Of a stretch of 47,433 nt of DNA, positions 26,785-36,216 are shown one piece after another. The notes under the pieces were generated by a model, which saw nothing but the letters and a program-made list of their open reading frames with translations, did not search any database and had not been told where the DNA came from. Within the stretch, counting starts at the first letter, position 1; each line of letters starts with the position of its first letter. This DNA comes from Thiotrichales bacterium (GTDB lineage Bacteria; Pseudomonadota; Gammaproteobacteria; Beggiatoales; Beggiatoaceae), in the NCBI GenBank assembly GCA_016744475.1, contig JADGEH010000029.1:1-47433 (forward strand), read 5' to 3'. The position numbers and the translations under genes are program-made.

Positions 26785-26804
26785 GTCTAAGTCTAGACTT
26801 AGAC
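26785..26804. promoter_or_regulatory. 20-bp perfect palindrome in the Rpn-pdxJ gap
   Basis: GTCTAAGTCTAGACTTAGAC is a perfect palindrome 33 bases upstream of the Rpn start. It could bind a dimeric regulator or be a repeat remnant. A family-C-like GAGTTTATACGAA follows at about 26820. Confidence 0.4.
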
Positions 26805-27034
26805 CGTTATCCAGGCTAAGAGTTTATACGAATATCGAAGCCTCAGTTGCAAAGTGGCTCTTTACAGCCAGAGCCATCCTACTACGCTTTGCGTAAGGTC
26901 GGTGTTCAAAATCTTCCACAAAAGATAAGCTTCGCGCTGGTCTTGTTTGAGAAGCTGCTGAAGCACTGCCTTTTATAGCAGCAACGCGGCTCTCATTCTC
27001 GTTTTATATCTGCACATTATTTAGGACTATTTTC

Positions 27035-27781
27035 ATGTTGGAAGATTCTGCATTTATCGCTTTGGGTGTCAATATCGATCACGTTGCAACACTGCGTCAG
27101 GCGCGTGGCACACGCTATCCTGACCCGGTGCAAGCGGCCTTTGAGGCGGAACAAGCGGGGGCGGATGCGATCACCCTGCATTTGCGCGAAGATCGTCGGC
27201 ATATCCAAGAACGTGACGTAGATATGGTGATGCGCAGTAAATTATCGCGCTTAAACCTGGAAATGGCGGTGACACCAGAGATGCTGGCGTTTGCCGAGAA
27301 GCTGCAACCTGAAGACTGTTGTCTCGTGCCTGAACGGCGTGAAGAACTGACCACTGAAGGTGGGTTAGATGTTGCCGGACAAAAAGATAAAATCAAAGCA
27401 GCTTGCGAGCAATTAGCGGCGGCTGGGGTGCGAGCGTCTTTATTTATTGATGCTGATTCCGCACAAATCGAGGCGGCTGTGCAATGTGGTGCGCCTGTGA
27501 TTGAAATTCACACCGGACATTATGCAGATTGTACGGATGCTGCTGCACGCTCTGCCGAGTATCAGCGCATTGCTCAAGCGGTAGAGCAAGCCAGCGAGGC
27601 GGGTTTACAAGTGAATGCGGGGCATGGTTTGAATTATCAAAACGTGCATTCCATTGCTGCGCTACCACAAATACGTGAACTCAATATTGGTCATGCCATC
27701 ATCGCCCGCGCGATGTTTACGGGCTTGCAAGAAGCGGTGCGAGAAATGAAAGCTTTGATGCAGGCGGCTCGGTGGGGTTAA
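27035..27781 (+). CDS. pdxJ: Pyridoxine 5'-phosphate synthase
   Basis: PdxJ condenses 1-deoxyxylulose 5-phosphate with 3-amino-2-oxopropyl phosphate in vitamin B6 synthesis. The 248 residues form a TIM barrel with [33 protein letters not shown], the EMAVTPEM strand, [39 protein letters not shown] and [12 protein letters not shown]. The stop codon TAA is the first three bases of the inverted repeat that follows (family C, 27779 onward). recO, its usual neighbour, is absent here. Confidence 0.97.
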   Translation: MLEDSAFIALGVNIDHVATLRQARGTRYPDPVQAAFEAEQAGADAITLHLREDRRHIQERDVDMVMRSKLSRLNLEMAVTPEMLAFAEKLQPEDCCLVPERREELTTEGGLDVAGQKDKIKAACEQLAAAGVRASLFIDADSAQIEAAVQCGAPVIEIHTGHYADCTDAAARSAEYQRIAQAVEQASEAGLQVNAGHGLNYQNVHSIAALPQIRELNIGHAIIARAMFTGLQEAVREMKALMQAARWG

Positions 27782-27893
27782 GAGCCTATACGAAAACGGG
27801 ATAATCGACTGCAAACCTGCCCTTTTGGTCAGGTTTTCCGCTTTTTTTCGTTACACACCCGTTATTCGCCTCAAAAAATCCGCTTCAAAACCA
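27779..27893 (-). repeat. Repeat family C, truncated copy 2 (inverted)
   Basis: It reads TAAGAGCCTATACGAAAACG from the pdxJ stop codon and follows the reverse complement of the full copy (28191-28354) to about 27893. The far inverted repeat is missing. With copy 3 it forms an inverted pair spaced about 300 bases apart. Confidence 0.8.
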
Positions 27894-28190
27894 CACCTTT
27901 TCGCTACCATGCCTACTCCTCTCAACCAGTCTACTAAGCTTTGAGCGGTAATGCCTTGACCCTGATAACAGAACAGTTTATGTTTGCATGTTTGGTTTCT
28001 TTTCGACAAATAATCATAATGAGCAGGGTTATGAAGCAGTTAGCTTCATCTTAATGTTTTGCACCGCAAATTTTGATGGTAATCAGCGCTGCTCAACCCT
28101 ATTATTTTGTCACTGCATGAGAGGCAGGGGGGTATTACCGCTGCGTCTTGTGCTCTTTGTAGCAAAAGTACCGTCTAAACACCTATGGTT
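27894..28190. other. Non-coding spacer between two family C repeats
   Basis: This 297-base stretch holds an 83-codon frame at 27988-28239 that runs into the next repeat, has no ribosome binding site and ends in repeat sequence, so I reject it. I see no other feature. It may be cargo or DNA left between two insertions. Confidence 0.4.
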
Positions 28191-28354
28191 TAGAGCCTAT
28201 ACGAAGATGGAGAATCGAAGCGAAAATCCGCTATTTTGAGGCAGGTTTTTCGGTTTTTTAAGGCGAATAGCGTGCTATTTAACGAAAAAAAGCGGAAAAC
28301 CTGACCAAAAGGGCGGGTTTGTAGCCGATGCCCCCGTTTTCGTATAGGCTCTTA
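28191..28354. mobile_element. Repeat family C, complete copy 3 (164 bp)
   Basis: Both ends are present: TAGAGCCTATACGAAGATGG at the left and CCCGTTTTCGTATAGGCTCTTA at the right. Internal blocks include TTTGAGGCAGGTTTTTCGG and AAAAGCGGAAAACCTGACC, which are complementary in part. It has no ORF and is therefore MITE-like. It lies 90 bases before ilvB and may supply its promoter region. Confidence 0.85.
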
Positions 28355-28367
28355 ATGGGGTGATTCA

Positions 28368-28390
28368 GTTCTGTTGAGCCTCAATAGAAC
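28368..28390 (+). promoter_or_regulatory. Small hairpin in the ilvB leader
   Basis: GTTCTGTTGAG can pair with CTCAATAGAAC, 55 bases before the ilvB start. No leader peptide rich in Ile, Val or Leu is present, so classic attenuation is not supported. Confidence 0.3.
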
Positions 28391-28444
28391 CTAAGCTGTA
28401 CCGTTGTTGTTCATCTAAATCGAGTATGTATAAGGGGGGCCGAC

Positions 28445-30202
28445 GTGGCCAATGAAGCAGAAAACTTAACTGGTGCCGAAATTGTCGTCCGTTGTTTGGA
28501 AGAAGAGGGCGTAGAGTACCTCTTTGGTTATCCTGGCGGGTCTGTTTTGCACATTTATGACGCACTGTTTACACGCGATCATGTGAATAAAATCCAGCAC
28601 ATTTTAGTGCGCCATGAGCAAGCTGCGACACATGCGGCTGATGGTTATGCACGCGCTACGGGCAAACCTGGCGTGGTGCTGGTGACTTCAGGGCCCGGTG
28701 CGACGAATGCCGTGACAGGCATTGCGACCGCTTATATGGATTCCATTCCTATGGTGGTGCTGACTGGGCAAGTACCGACCACGCTCATTGGCAATGATGC
28801 TTTCCAAGAAGTCGATGCCGTGGGTATCACTCGCCCCTGCGTAAAACATAATTTCCTGGTCAATGATGTTAAAGACTTAGCGACCACCCTGAAAAAGGCT
28901 TTTTACATTGCGACCACAGGCCGTCCAGGGCCGGTTGTGGTAGACATCCCTAAAGATGTGACCGCGCATAAAACCACTTTTGAATACCCAGCAACGACTG
29001 AATTGCGCTCTTACAAACCGGTGCAGAACGGGCATCCTGGGCAAATTCGTAAAGCGGCTGATTTAATTTTATCGGCTAAACGCCCGATGATTTATACCGG
29101 AGGCGGTGTGGTGCTGGGTGATGGTTCGGAAGAATTAATCCAGTTTACTCAATCACTAGGGTATCCAATCACGCAAACCCTGATGGGCTTGGGAGCCTAT
29201 CCTGCCACGAATAAACAATTTATTGGCATGTTGGGGATGCACGGTACTTATGAAGCCAATATGGCGATGCATGAGTGCGATGTATTGGTGGCTATTGGAG
29301 CGCGTTTTGATGATCGCGTGACGGGTGAGGTGGATAAATTTTGCCCGAACGCAAAAATTATTCATATTGACATTGACCCTTCCTCTATTTCTAAGAATGT
29401 ACGGGTAGATATTCCGATTGTGGGTAATATCAAAAACGTATTGCAGGATTTAGTTAAAGAAGTCCAAAACAATACGCGCACCGTAGATGAAGCTGCATTA
29501 AGCAAATGGTGGGCACAAATTCATAACTGGCAAGAAAAGAATTGCTTGTACTATGACCATGGCAGTGAACTCATCAAACCACAAGCGGTAATTGAAACCC
29601 TGTATGAACTCACCAACGGTGATGCTTTCATTACTTCGGATGTGGGGCAGCATCAAATGTGGGCGGCACAATTCTATAAGTTTGATAAACCCCGTCGCTG
29701 GATTAATTCTGGCGGCTTGGGCACTATGGGTTTTGGTTTGCCTTCAGCGATTGGCGTTCAACTCGCCTATCCAGATAGACCCGTATTTTGTATTACGGGA
29801 GAAGCCAGTATTCAAATGTGCATTCAAGAACTATCTACTTGCAAGCAATATGATTTACCCATCAAACTCATTTGCTTAAACAACCGTTACATGGGCATGG
29901 TGCGCCAGTGGCAAGAAATGTTTTATGACAAACGTTATTCACATTCTTATATGGATGCCTTGCCTGATTTTGTTAAATTGGCAGACAGCTATGGTCATCT
30001 AGGGATGCAGATCACCCAGCCGAATCAAGTGGAAAATGCGTTGAAAGAAGCCATCGCGTTGAAAGATCGCTTGGTGTTCATGGACTTTATTACTGATCCA
30101 GCAGAAAACGTCTTTCCTATGGTGGCGGCGGGCAAAGGTCAACATGAAATGGTGTTATCCCCCCTGTCCCCTCAAATGCCTGTTGAAAGGGAGTTAGCCT
30201 GA
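28445..30202 (+). CDS. ilvB: Acetolactate synthase large subunit
   Basis: The catalytic subunit of acetohydroxyacid synthase uses thiamine diphosphate, FAD and Mg2+ to make acetolactate for valine and leucine, and acetohydroxybutyrate for isoleucine. The 585 residues show the catalytic-Glu region RHEQAATHAADGYARA, GPGATNAVTGIATAYMDS, TGQVPTTLIGNDAFQEVD, the FAD-binding middle domain, and a TPP/Mg motif that reads GEAS-IQMCIQELSTC where most have GDGS or GEGS. The start is a GTG after GGGGGG. It overlaps ilvH by one base (TGATG). Confidence 0.97.
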   Translation: MANEAENLTGAEIVVRCLEEEGVEYLFGYPGGSVLHIYDALFTRDHVNKIQHILVRHEQAATHAADGYARATGKPGVVLVTSGPGATNAVTGIATAYMDSIPMVVLTGQVPTTLIGNDAFQEVDAVGITRPCVKHNFLVNDVKDLATTLKKAFYIATTGRPGPVVVDIPKDVTAHKTTFEYPATTELRSYKPVQNGHPGQIRKAADLILSAKRPMIYTGGGVVLGDGSEELIQFTQSLGYPITQTLMGLGAYPATNKQFIGMLGMHGTYEANMAMHECDVLVAIGARFDDRVTGEVDKFCPNAKIIHIDIDPSSISKNVRVDIPIVGNIKNVLQDLVKEVQNNTRTVDEAALSKWWAQIHNWQEKNCLYYDHGSELIKPQAVIETLYELTNGDAFITSDVGQHQMWAAQFYKFDKPRRWINSGGLGTMGFGLPSAIGVQLAYPDRPVFCITGEASIQMCIQELSTCKQYDLPIKLICLNNRYMGMVRQWQEMFYDKRYSHSYMDALPDFVKLADSYGHLGMQITQPNQVENALKEAIALKDRLVFMDFITDPAENVFPMVAAGKGQHEMVLSPLSPQMPVERELA

Positions 30203-30696
30203 TGCGTCATACAATTTCGGTATTATTGGAAAACGAAGCGGGTGCCCTGTCGCGTGTGGCGGGGCTATTTTCTGCGCGAGGTTACAATATTGAGTCGTTG
30301 ACCGTAGCCCCCACAGAAGACCCCTCGCTATCGCGCATGACGATTGTCACCCACGGTTCAGACAATGTGATCGAGCAAATCACCAAGCAACTGAATAAGC
30401 TTGTGGACGTGGTGAAATTGTTGGATTTAACCGAAGGTGCGCACATTGAGCGCGAATTATTGCTGATTAAAGTCAATGTCAATCAAGTCGCGGTGTGCGA
30501 TGACCTCAAGCGCATGACGGACATCTTCCGTGGACGAGTGATTGATGTCAGCGATTCTTGTTACACCATAGAATTGACGGGCACTGGCGATAAGCTTGAT
30601 GCGTTCATTAAAGCCGTCAATCCTAAGCTGATTGTCGAAACCGTGCGCTCTGGTGTGTCAGGCATTGCACGCGGTAATCGCACTTTACGGACTTAA
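30202..30696 (+). CDS. ilvH: Acetolactate synthase small regulatory subunit
   Basis: The small subunit activates the large subunit and confers valine feedback inhibition. The 164 residues show an N-terminal ACT domain (about 3-75, SVLLENEAGALSRVAGLFSARGYNIESL, P-S-L-S-R-M-T-I-V) and the C-terminal ALS_ss domain ending in VRSGVSGIARGNRTL. It overlaps the ilvB stop and precedes ilvC by 49 bases, in the order ilvB-ilvH-ilvC usual in gammaproteobacteria. Confidence 0.97.
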   Translation: MRHTISVLLENEAGALSRVAGLFSARGYNIESLTVAPTEDPSLSRMTIVTHGSDNVIEQITKQLNKLVDVVKLLDLTEGAHIERELLLIKVNVNQVAVCDDLKRMTDIFRGRVIDVSDSCYTIELTGTGDKLDAFIKAVNPKLIVETVRSGVSGIARGNRTLRT

Positions 30697-30718
30697 TCGC
30701 CTTTTCATATACTTCTAA

Positions 30719-31762
<1,044 letters not shown>

Positions 31763-31781
31763 GTTAGTTGTTATGAACGCT

Positions 31782-31815
31782 AAAACGGCCTGTCTCTTAG
31801 ACAGGCCGTTTTTTA
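31782..31815. terminator. Terminator between ilvC and the convergent gspF-like gene
   Basis: AAAACGGCCTGTCT and AGACAGGCCGTTTT form a 14-bp stem with a 3-base loop, then TTTTT on the plus strand. It ends the ilv operon. The right end overlaps the stop codon of the gspF-like gene, and on the minus strand the stem is followed by a run of A and T that could also serve that gene. Confidence 0.9.
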
Positions 31816-33021
31816 TTTCACCAATTGATTCAATTCAAAGATCGGCATCAATATCGCCAGCACAATGGTCAACACCACACCGCCCATCACCAAAATCAAC
31901 AACGGCTCAAATAAGCCTAAAATCACGCTAATAATCGTCTCAATTTCTCGTTCTTGATTCTGTGCCGCACGTTCCAACATGGCTTCAAGCTTACCACTAG
32001 CTTCTCCGCTGGCGATTAAATGAATCGTCATCGGCGGAAATAAACGGCTATTTTCCAAAGCGTTATGTAAATTACTGCCTTCGCGCACGCGGTCAGTGGC
32101 TTCCCTCACCGCAGCCCGCATCGGGCGATTAGCGATGACTTGAGCGCTAATGCGCAAGCCATCGAGCAAAGGCACGCCACTGGCGCTTAAAATGCTCAAG
32201 GTGCGGGTAAAACGCGCCGCATTCAGCCCTTGCTCTAAACGCCCGAAAATCGGCGCTCTCAATAATCCGCGATGAAACAAAAACAATATCGACTCAAACC
32301 GTAGTGCATAACGAAAGCCCACCACCGCTGCCATGATCAATCCCAGCAACCACACGCCATAATGCTGCAAAAACTCGCTGAGCATAATCAAATGGCGTGT
32401 CAGCCAAGGCAATTCTTGTTTAAGCCCAGCAAACACTTGCACCACTTGCGGCACCACATACGTCAGTAAAGCGATGACCACCATGATCGCCACCCCGCTC
32501 AGCAGCAACGGATAAAATAAAGCCAACAAGGTTTTTTGGCGCAATTGTTGGCGACTTTCGGTGTAATCTGCCAGCCGTTCCAACACCACATCCAAATGCC
32601 CCGATTGTTCGCCAGCCGACACCGTAGCGCGATATAAATCAGGAAATACCTGTGGATAATCAGCTAAGCCCTCCGCCAAACTGTGGCCTTCTAACACCCG
32701 CGAACGCACCGCCATGAGCAAACTTTTTATGCGGGCTTTATCTGTTTGACTCGCCACGGCTTGTAGCGCTTCTTCCAACGCCAGTCCCGATTGCACTAAG
32801 GTGGCGAGTTGACGGGTGATGAGCGATAAATCTGTGCTGCTCACCCGCACGCCGGTGTGAGTGCGAGAAGTCGTATTGCGGCGACTAACTTCCTCAACTT
32901 GCAAAGGGGTTAGCCCACGTTCGCGCAATTGCGTGCGCACTTGGCGCGGCGTGTCGCCTTCCTGCACGCCTTTACGGGTGCGTCCTTGACTATCTAAGGC
33001 AATATATTCAAAAGCAGGCAT
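31813..33021 (-). CDS. gspF: Type II secretion / type IV pilus inner-membrane protein F
   Basis: The 402-residue product is of the GspF/PilC family, the inner-membrane platform that works with the GspE ATPase. It has an N-terminal MPAFEYIALDSQGRTRKGVQEGD stretch, two repeated F domains (about 70-195 and 270-395) each ending in membrane segments, and DLSLITRQLATLVQSGLALEEAL and GVPLLDGLRISAQVI, the usual repeat starts. The absence of neighbouring gsp or pil genes leaves GspF versus PilC open; the N-terminal sequence favours GspF. It overlaps the waaA stop by one base. Confidence 0.85.
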   Translation of the reverse strand: MPAFEYIALDSQGRTRKGVQEGDTPRQVRTQLRERGLTPLQVEEVSRRNTTSRTHTGVRVSSTDLSLITRQLATLVQSGLALEEALQAVASQTDKARIKSLLMAVRSRVLEGHSLAEGLADYPQVFPDLYRATVSAGEQSGHLDVVLERLADYTESRQQLRQKTLLALFYPLLLSGVAIMVVIALLTYVVPQVVQVFAGLKQELPWLTRHLIMLSEFLQHYGVWLLGLIMAAVVGFRYALRFESILFLFHRGLLRAPIFGRLEQGLNAARFTRTLSILSASGVPLLDGLRISAQVIANRPMRAAVREATDRVREGSNLHNALENSRLFPPMTIHLIASGEASGKLEAMLERAAQNQEREIETIISVILGLFEPLLILVMGGVVLTIVLAILMPIFELNQLVK

Positions 33022-34277
33022 TAATAGCGCTCAATAATGTTGAGGAGGGTTTGCAAAGCACCGCGATTTTGCGCGACAAAACGACGACCATTTTCACCCA
33101 TTTGATCGCGTAAATTAGCATCTTGCAGCCAATCCAAGAGCACCGCCGTCAATTGCTGCACATTATCCACTTGAATGGCGGCTTTATGTTCCAGTAAACG
33201 TTGGGTAATTTCTTCAAAATTAAACACATGCGGGCCGGTAATGACAGGCACACCGAGGGCGGCGGGTTCTAGCATATTATGCCCTCCAGTGGGCACTAAA
33301 CTGCCACCGACAAAAGCAATATCACTCGCCGCACACAACAACGGCAACTCGCCCATCGTATCGCCTAAATACACATCCGTATCCGGTTGGCACAATTGTG
33401 TACTGCTGCGCCGAATCATCGACCAATCGGCTTGCTCGCATAAACGCGCCACGCGATTAAAGCGCTCAGGATGACGCGGCACCACAATCAAAAGCACATC
33501 GCTAAGCACTTGTTTCACCTGTTTAAAAGCACTGAGCACCTGCTCTTCTTCGCCTTCATGAGTGCTGGCGGCGATCCATACCGGACGCGAACCCCAAATA
33601 GCCCGTAAAGCCTCTGCTTGTTCGGGCAGGCTTGCCGCCAATTGTATGTCGAACTTAATATTCCCCGTCACCAGCACCTTATCCGCCGCTGCCCCCAGTG
33701 CTCGCAGACGTTCAGCATGAAGCTCGGTTTGCGTCGCAATTAAACTCACGCAAGCCAAAGTCTGCTGTGTTAAACCCGCCGCATATTTTTCATAAGCTCG
33801 CGCAGAACGTTGAGATAAACGGGTGTTAGCCAGAATCAACGGCACCCCACGCGCATGACAAGCGTGAAACAGGTTAGGCCACCATTCAGTTTCCATAATT
33901 AATCCCAAGCGCGGTGTTGTCCGCGCCAGAAAACGCTGTACTGTATAGGGATAATCGTAAGGCAAATACACATGTTCTACGCGATCACCAAACAGCTTAC
34001 GAATTTGTTGCGAGCCTGTCGGTGTCATACAAGTGATCAGAATTTTTTGCTCTGGATAGCGCTGCTGCAAGGCGCGAATCAAGGGGGCAGCCGCTAAGGT
34101 TTCCCCCACCGACACCGCATGAACCCAAATACGCGGTTGTGCGCTCAGCGGCGTGATAAAACCAAAGCGTTCATGAACACGATGCCAGTAACTATTCGCT
34201 CGCAAACCACGCCATAACAGACGCAAAATAACCGCAGGCAACAGCAAGTACAGTAAAAAGGTGTAAAAATAGCGCAT
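33021..34277 (-). CDS. waaA: Kdo transferase
   Basis: WaaA adds 3-deoxy-D-manno-octulosonic acid to lipid IVA. The 418 residues start with a membrane-anchoring segment (MRYFYTFLLYLLLPAVILRLL). Then come the N-terminal GT-B domain with the catalytic Glu in HAVSVGETLAAAPL, the METEWWPNL stretch, and the C-terminal domain with GNIKFD and FVGGSLVPTGGHNMLEPAALGVPV. A TTG at 34310 extends the frame by 11 residues, but the ATG at 34277 gives the standard N-terminus. It precedes gspF in an apparent two-gene unit. Confidence 0.96.
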   Translation of the reverse strand: MRYFYTFLLYLLLPAVILRLLWRGLRANSYWHRVHERFGFITPLSAQPRIWVHAVSVGETLAAAPLIRALQQRYPEQKILITCMTPTGSQQIRKLFGDRVEHVYLPYDYPYTVQRFLARTTPRLGLIMETEWWPNLFHACHARGVPLILANTRLSQRSARAYEKYAAGLTQQTLACVSLIATQTELHAERLRALGAAADKVLVTGNIKFDIQLAASLPEQAEALRAIWGSRPVWIAASTHEGEEEQVLSAFKQVKQVLSDVLLIVVPRHPERFNRVARLCEQADWSMIRRSSTQLCQPDTDVYLGDTMGELPLLCAASDIAFVGGSLVPTGGHNMLEPAALGVPVITGPHVFNFEEITQRLLEHKAAIQVDNVQQLTAVLLDWLQDANLRDQMGENGRRFVAQNRGALQTLLNIIERY

Positions 34278-34440
34278 AGAACAAGATTTCAGTGATGAGG
34301 GGGCTGGCAAAATACCCTGAAGCCAAGGCTTAAATCAAGGTACGGCCTAAAAACAAACTAGACTCATTACATGAACCGATAGTTTTCCAACCATACCCGC
34401 TGTCTCTGCACGACATCCACGCTTCAGTCGAGAACGCCAC

Positions 34441-35799
34441 ATGATACAACCTGAAATTTTAGTGATTGAAGACGACCACTTATTAAACAGTATGCTCGTC
34501 GATAGCTTGCAACGCATGGGCTATACCTCCAAAAACGCCGCCTCGTTGACTGAAGCGCGACAAGCCCTCAACACCATAGAACCGGGTTTAACCATTCTCG
34601 ATGCGCGTCTACCCGATGGCGAAGGTATCGAAATGCTCCCCACCTTACGCGACATTTGCCCGGTCGTGATGATGACCGCCTATGGCTCCGTGCGCGATGC
34701 CGTCGCTGCCATGAAAGCCGGAGCCGAAGAATACCTGCTCAAGCCCATTGACTTAGACGAACTCGAAATGGTCGTCCAACGCGCCCTGCAAAACCGCACG
34801 CTACAAGAAGATTTCAAATTCTATAAACGCCAAGACAAGCGCCGCAATCGCCACAACAAACTCATGGTGGGAGAAAGCAAAGCCCTGCATCAAGTCGAAG
34901 ACATGATCCGCGCCGTCGCCCCCACCGATGTCAGCGTCTTAATCCAAGGCGAAAGCGGCACAGGCAAAGAACTGGTCGCCAGCGAATTACACAAACACAG
35001 CCAACGCAGCAAACGTAATTTTGTCGCCCTAGATTGCTGTACCTTGCAAGAAAAACTGTTTGAATCCGAATTATTCGGTCACGAACGCGGCGCATTTACC
35101 GGGGCGGATAAACAAAAAAAAGGACTCATAGAAAGTGCCGAAGGTGGCACCTTATTTCTTGATGAAATTGGCGAAATTGAACCCAGCATTCAAGCCAAAT
35201 TATTGCGCATCCTAGAAACCGGACAATTTCGTCGTTTAGGCGGTATCAAAGACCTGCACGCCGATGTGCGCATTGTTGCAGCGACTAATCGAGACCTAGA
35301 ACAAATGAGCGTTGAAGGCACTTTTCGCAACGATTTATATTACCGCTTAAGCACCTTCATCATCACCCTGCCGCCTTTGCGCAAACGTTTAGAAGATGTC
35401 CCCGCATTGGCACAACACTTCATTGCTCATCACAGCTTCTCGCGCCGCATTGATAAACAATTTGACAAAAATGCCTTACAAGAATTCATGCGTTATGACT
35501 GGCCCGGCAATATTCGAGAACTGCGCAACGTGGTCGAACGCGCCATCATCTTATCCGGCGACAACCGCAACATTCGCCCCGAACATCTCTCCTTTTGCAG
35601 TTCCTTAAAGCGCAACAACATGAGCGTGCAATTAAGTTTTGAACATGAACCGAATCTGGAAGACATTGAACGCGATTACTTTCATCTATTAATGCAAAAA
35701 CACTCAGGCCACCGCGCCACCGTCGCCAAAATTCTCGATGTCAGCGAACGCCATGTGTATCGCATGTTGAAAAAGTATGGGGCGCAAGAAGAGGGATAG
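34441..35799 (+). CDS. NtrC-family sigma-54-dependent response regulator
   Basis: The 452-residue regulator has an N-terminal receiver domain (about 4-115) with Asp54 in TILDARLPDG and a conserved Lys (LLKPIDLDE). The AAA+ domain (about 145-375) has Walker A GESGTGKE, the sigma-54-contacting GAFTGA loop, Walker B GGTLFLDEIGE and an arginine finger region. The C-terminal Fis-type helix-turn-helix (about 405-450) ends VSERHVYRMLKKYG. It should activate sigma-54 promoters when phosphorylated. No kinase adjoins, so the partner is unknown; the hybrid kinase at 42691-45300 is a long way off. It is divergent from waaA. Confidence 0.95.
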   Translation: MIQPEILVIEDDHLLNSMLVDSLQRMGYTSKNAASLTEARQALNTIEPGLTILDARLPDGEGIEMLPTLRDICPVVMMTAYGSVRDAVAAMKAGAEEYLLKPIDLDELEMVVQRALQNRTLQEDFKFYKRQDKRRNRHNKLMVGESKALHQVEDMIRAVAPTDVSVLIQGESGTGKELVASELHKHSQRSKRNFVALDCCTLQEKLFESELFGHERGAFTGADKQKKGLIESAEGGTLFLDEIGEIEPSIQAKLLRILETGQFRRLGGIKDLHADVRIVAATNRDLEQMSVEGTFRNDLYYRLSTFIITLPPLRKRLEDVPALAQHFIAHHSFSRRIDKQFDKNALQEFMRYDWPGNIRELRNVVERAIILSGDNRNIRPEHLSFCSSLKRNNMSVQLSFEHEPNLEDIERDYFHLLMQKHSGHRATVAKILDVSERHVYRMLKKYGAQEEG

Positions 35800-35827
35800 G
35801 AAGAAAGGAAATGGATGTAGTGAGGTA

Positions 35828-35930
35828 TATAGCTAAAGTACATCATTTATAGGCTTGCGATAGAGCTAAACCCAAGACTGCCAGTCCTTGAAGGACTGGC
35901 AGTCTTAACAACTGATATAACCTTGCTATA
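35828..35930. repeat. Repeat family B, degenerate copy 4
   Basis: It begins TATAG and ends CAACTGATATAACCTTGCTATA, resembling the B termini, around a perfect 16-bp stem (AAGACTGCCAGTCCTT and its complement, 35874-35906). The left end is diverged. A CCTTGCTATATAGCAAGG palindrome (35921-35938) spans the junction with repeat F. Confidence 0.5.
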
Positions 35931-35936
35931 TAGCAA

Positions 35937-36154
35937 GGTAGGATGGGTAGAGGCGCGAGGTGATGCTTGATTGAGCTATGAACTTTATCGCGCCGACACC
36001 CATCATTCATTCACCACCAAAATGATGGGTTTCGCTCTGTTCTATAGAGATAATATTTCAGTTGTACTGGAGTATCGTGATCAAGACCTGGCAGGTTTTG
36101 GAAACCTGCCAGGTCTGTCGTACAACTGATTTATGTTCCCTATACCTATCCTAC
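35937..36154. repeat. Repeat family F, copy 2, interrupted by a family B element
   Basis: The left part (GGTAGGATGGGTAGAGGCGC to GTTTCGCTC.GTTCTA) matches copy 1 at 20962-21080. The right end is found at 36145-36154 (CCTATCCTAC). Between them sits a family B insertion flanked by TA. Confidence 0.85.
36043..36144. mobile_element. Repeat family B, copy 2 (Correia-like), inserted in repeat F
   Basis: The element reads TAGAGATAATATTTCAGTTG at one end and ACAACTGATTTATGTTCCCTA at the other, with TA on each side (36043-36044 and 36143-36144). Repeat F copy 1 has a single TA at the same place, so a TA target duplication is clear. The core is the AGACCTGGCAGG hairpin (about 36086-36117). Confidence 0.9.
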
Positions 36155-36216
36155 GACGCTGACATGACAGGCTTGAGTATGAAAGACATAAACCGTTGAT
36201 AAATCCAGGAGAGATC

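Noticed and set aside
27988-28239. 83-codon frame between two family C repeats
   Set aside because: Its last third is repeat sequence and it has no ribosome binding site.
28360-28444. Transcription attenuator or T-box before ilvB
   Set aside because: There is no leader peptide rich in branched-chain codons and no T-box features, only one small hairpin.
34441-35799. The NtrC-type regulator as partner of the hybrid kinase at 42691
   Set aside because: They are 7 kb apart on opposite strands with no shared unit; a link cannot be claimed from sequence.
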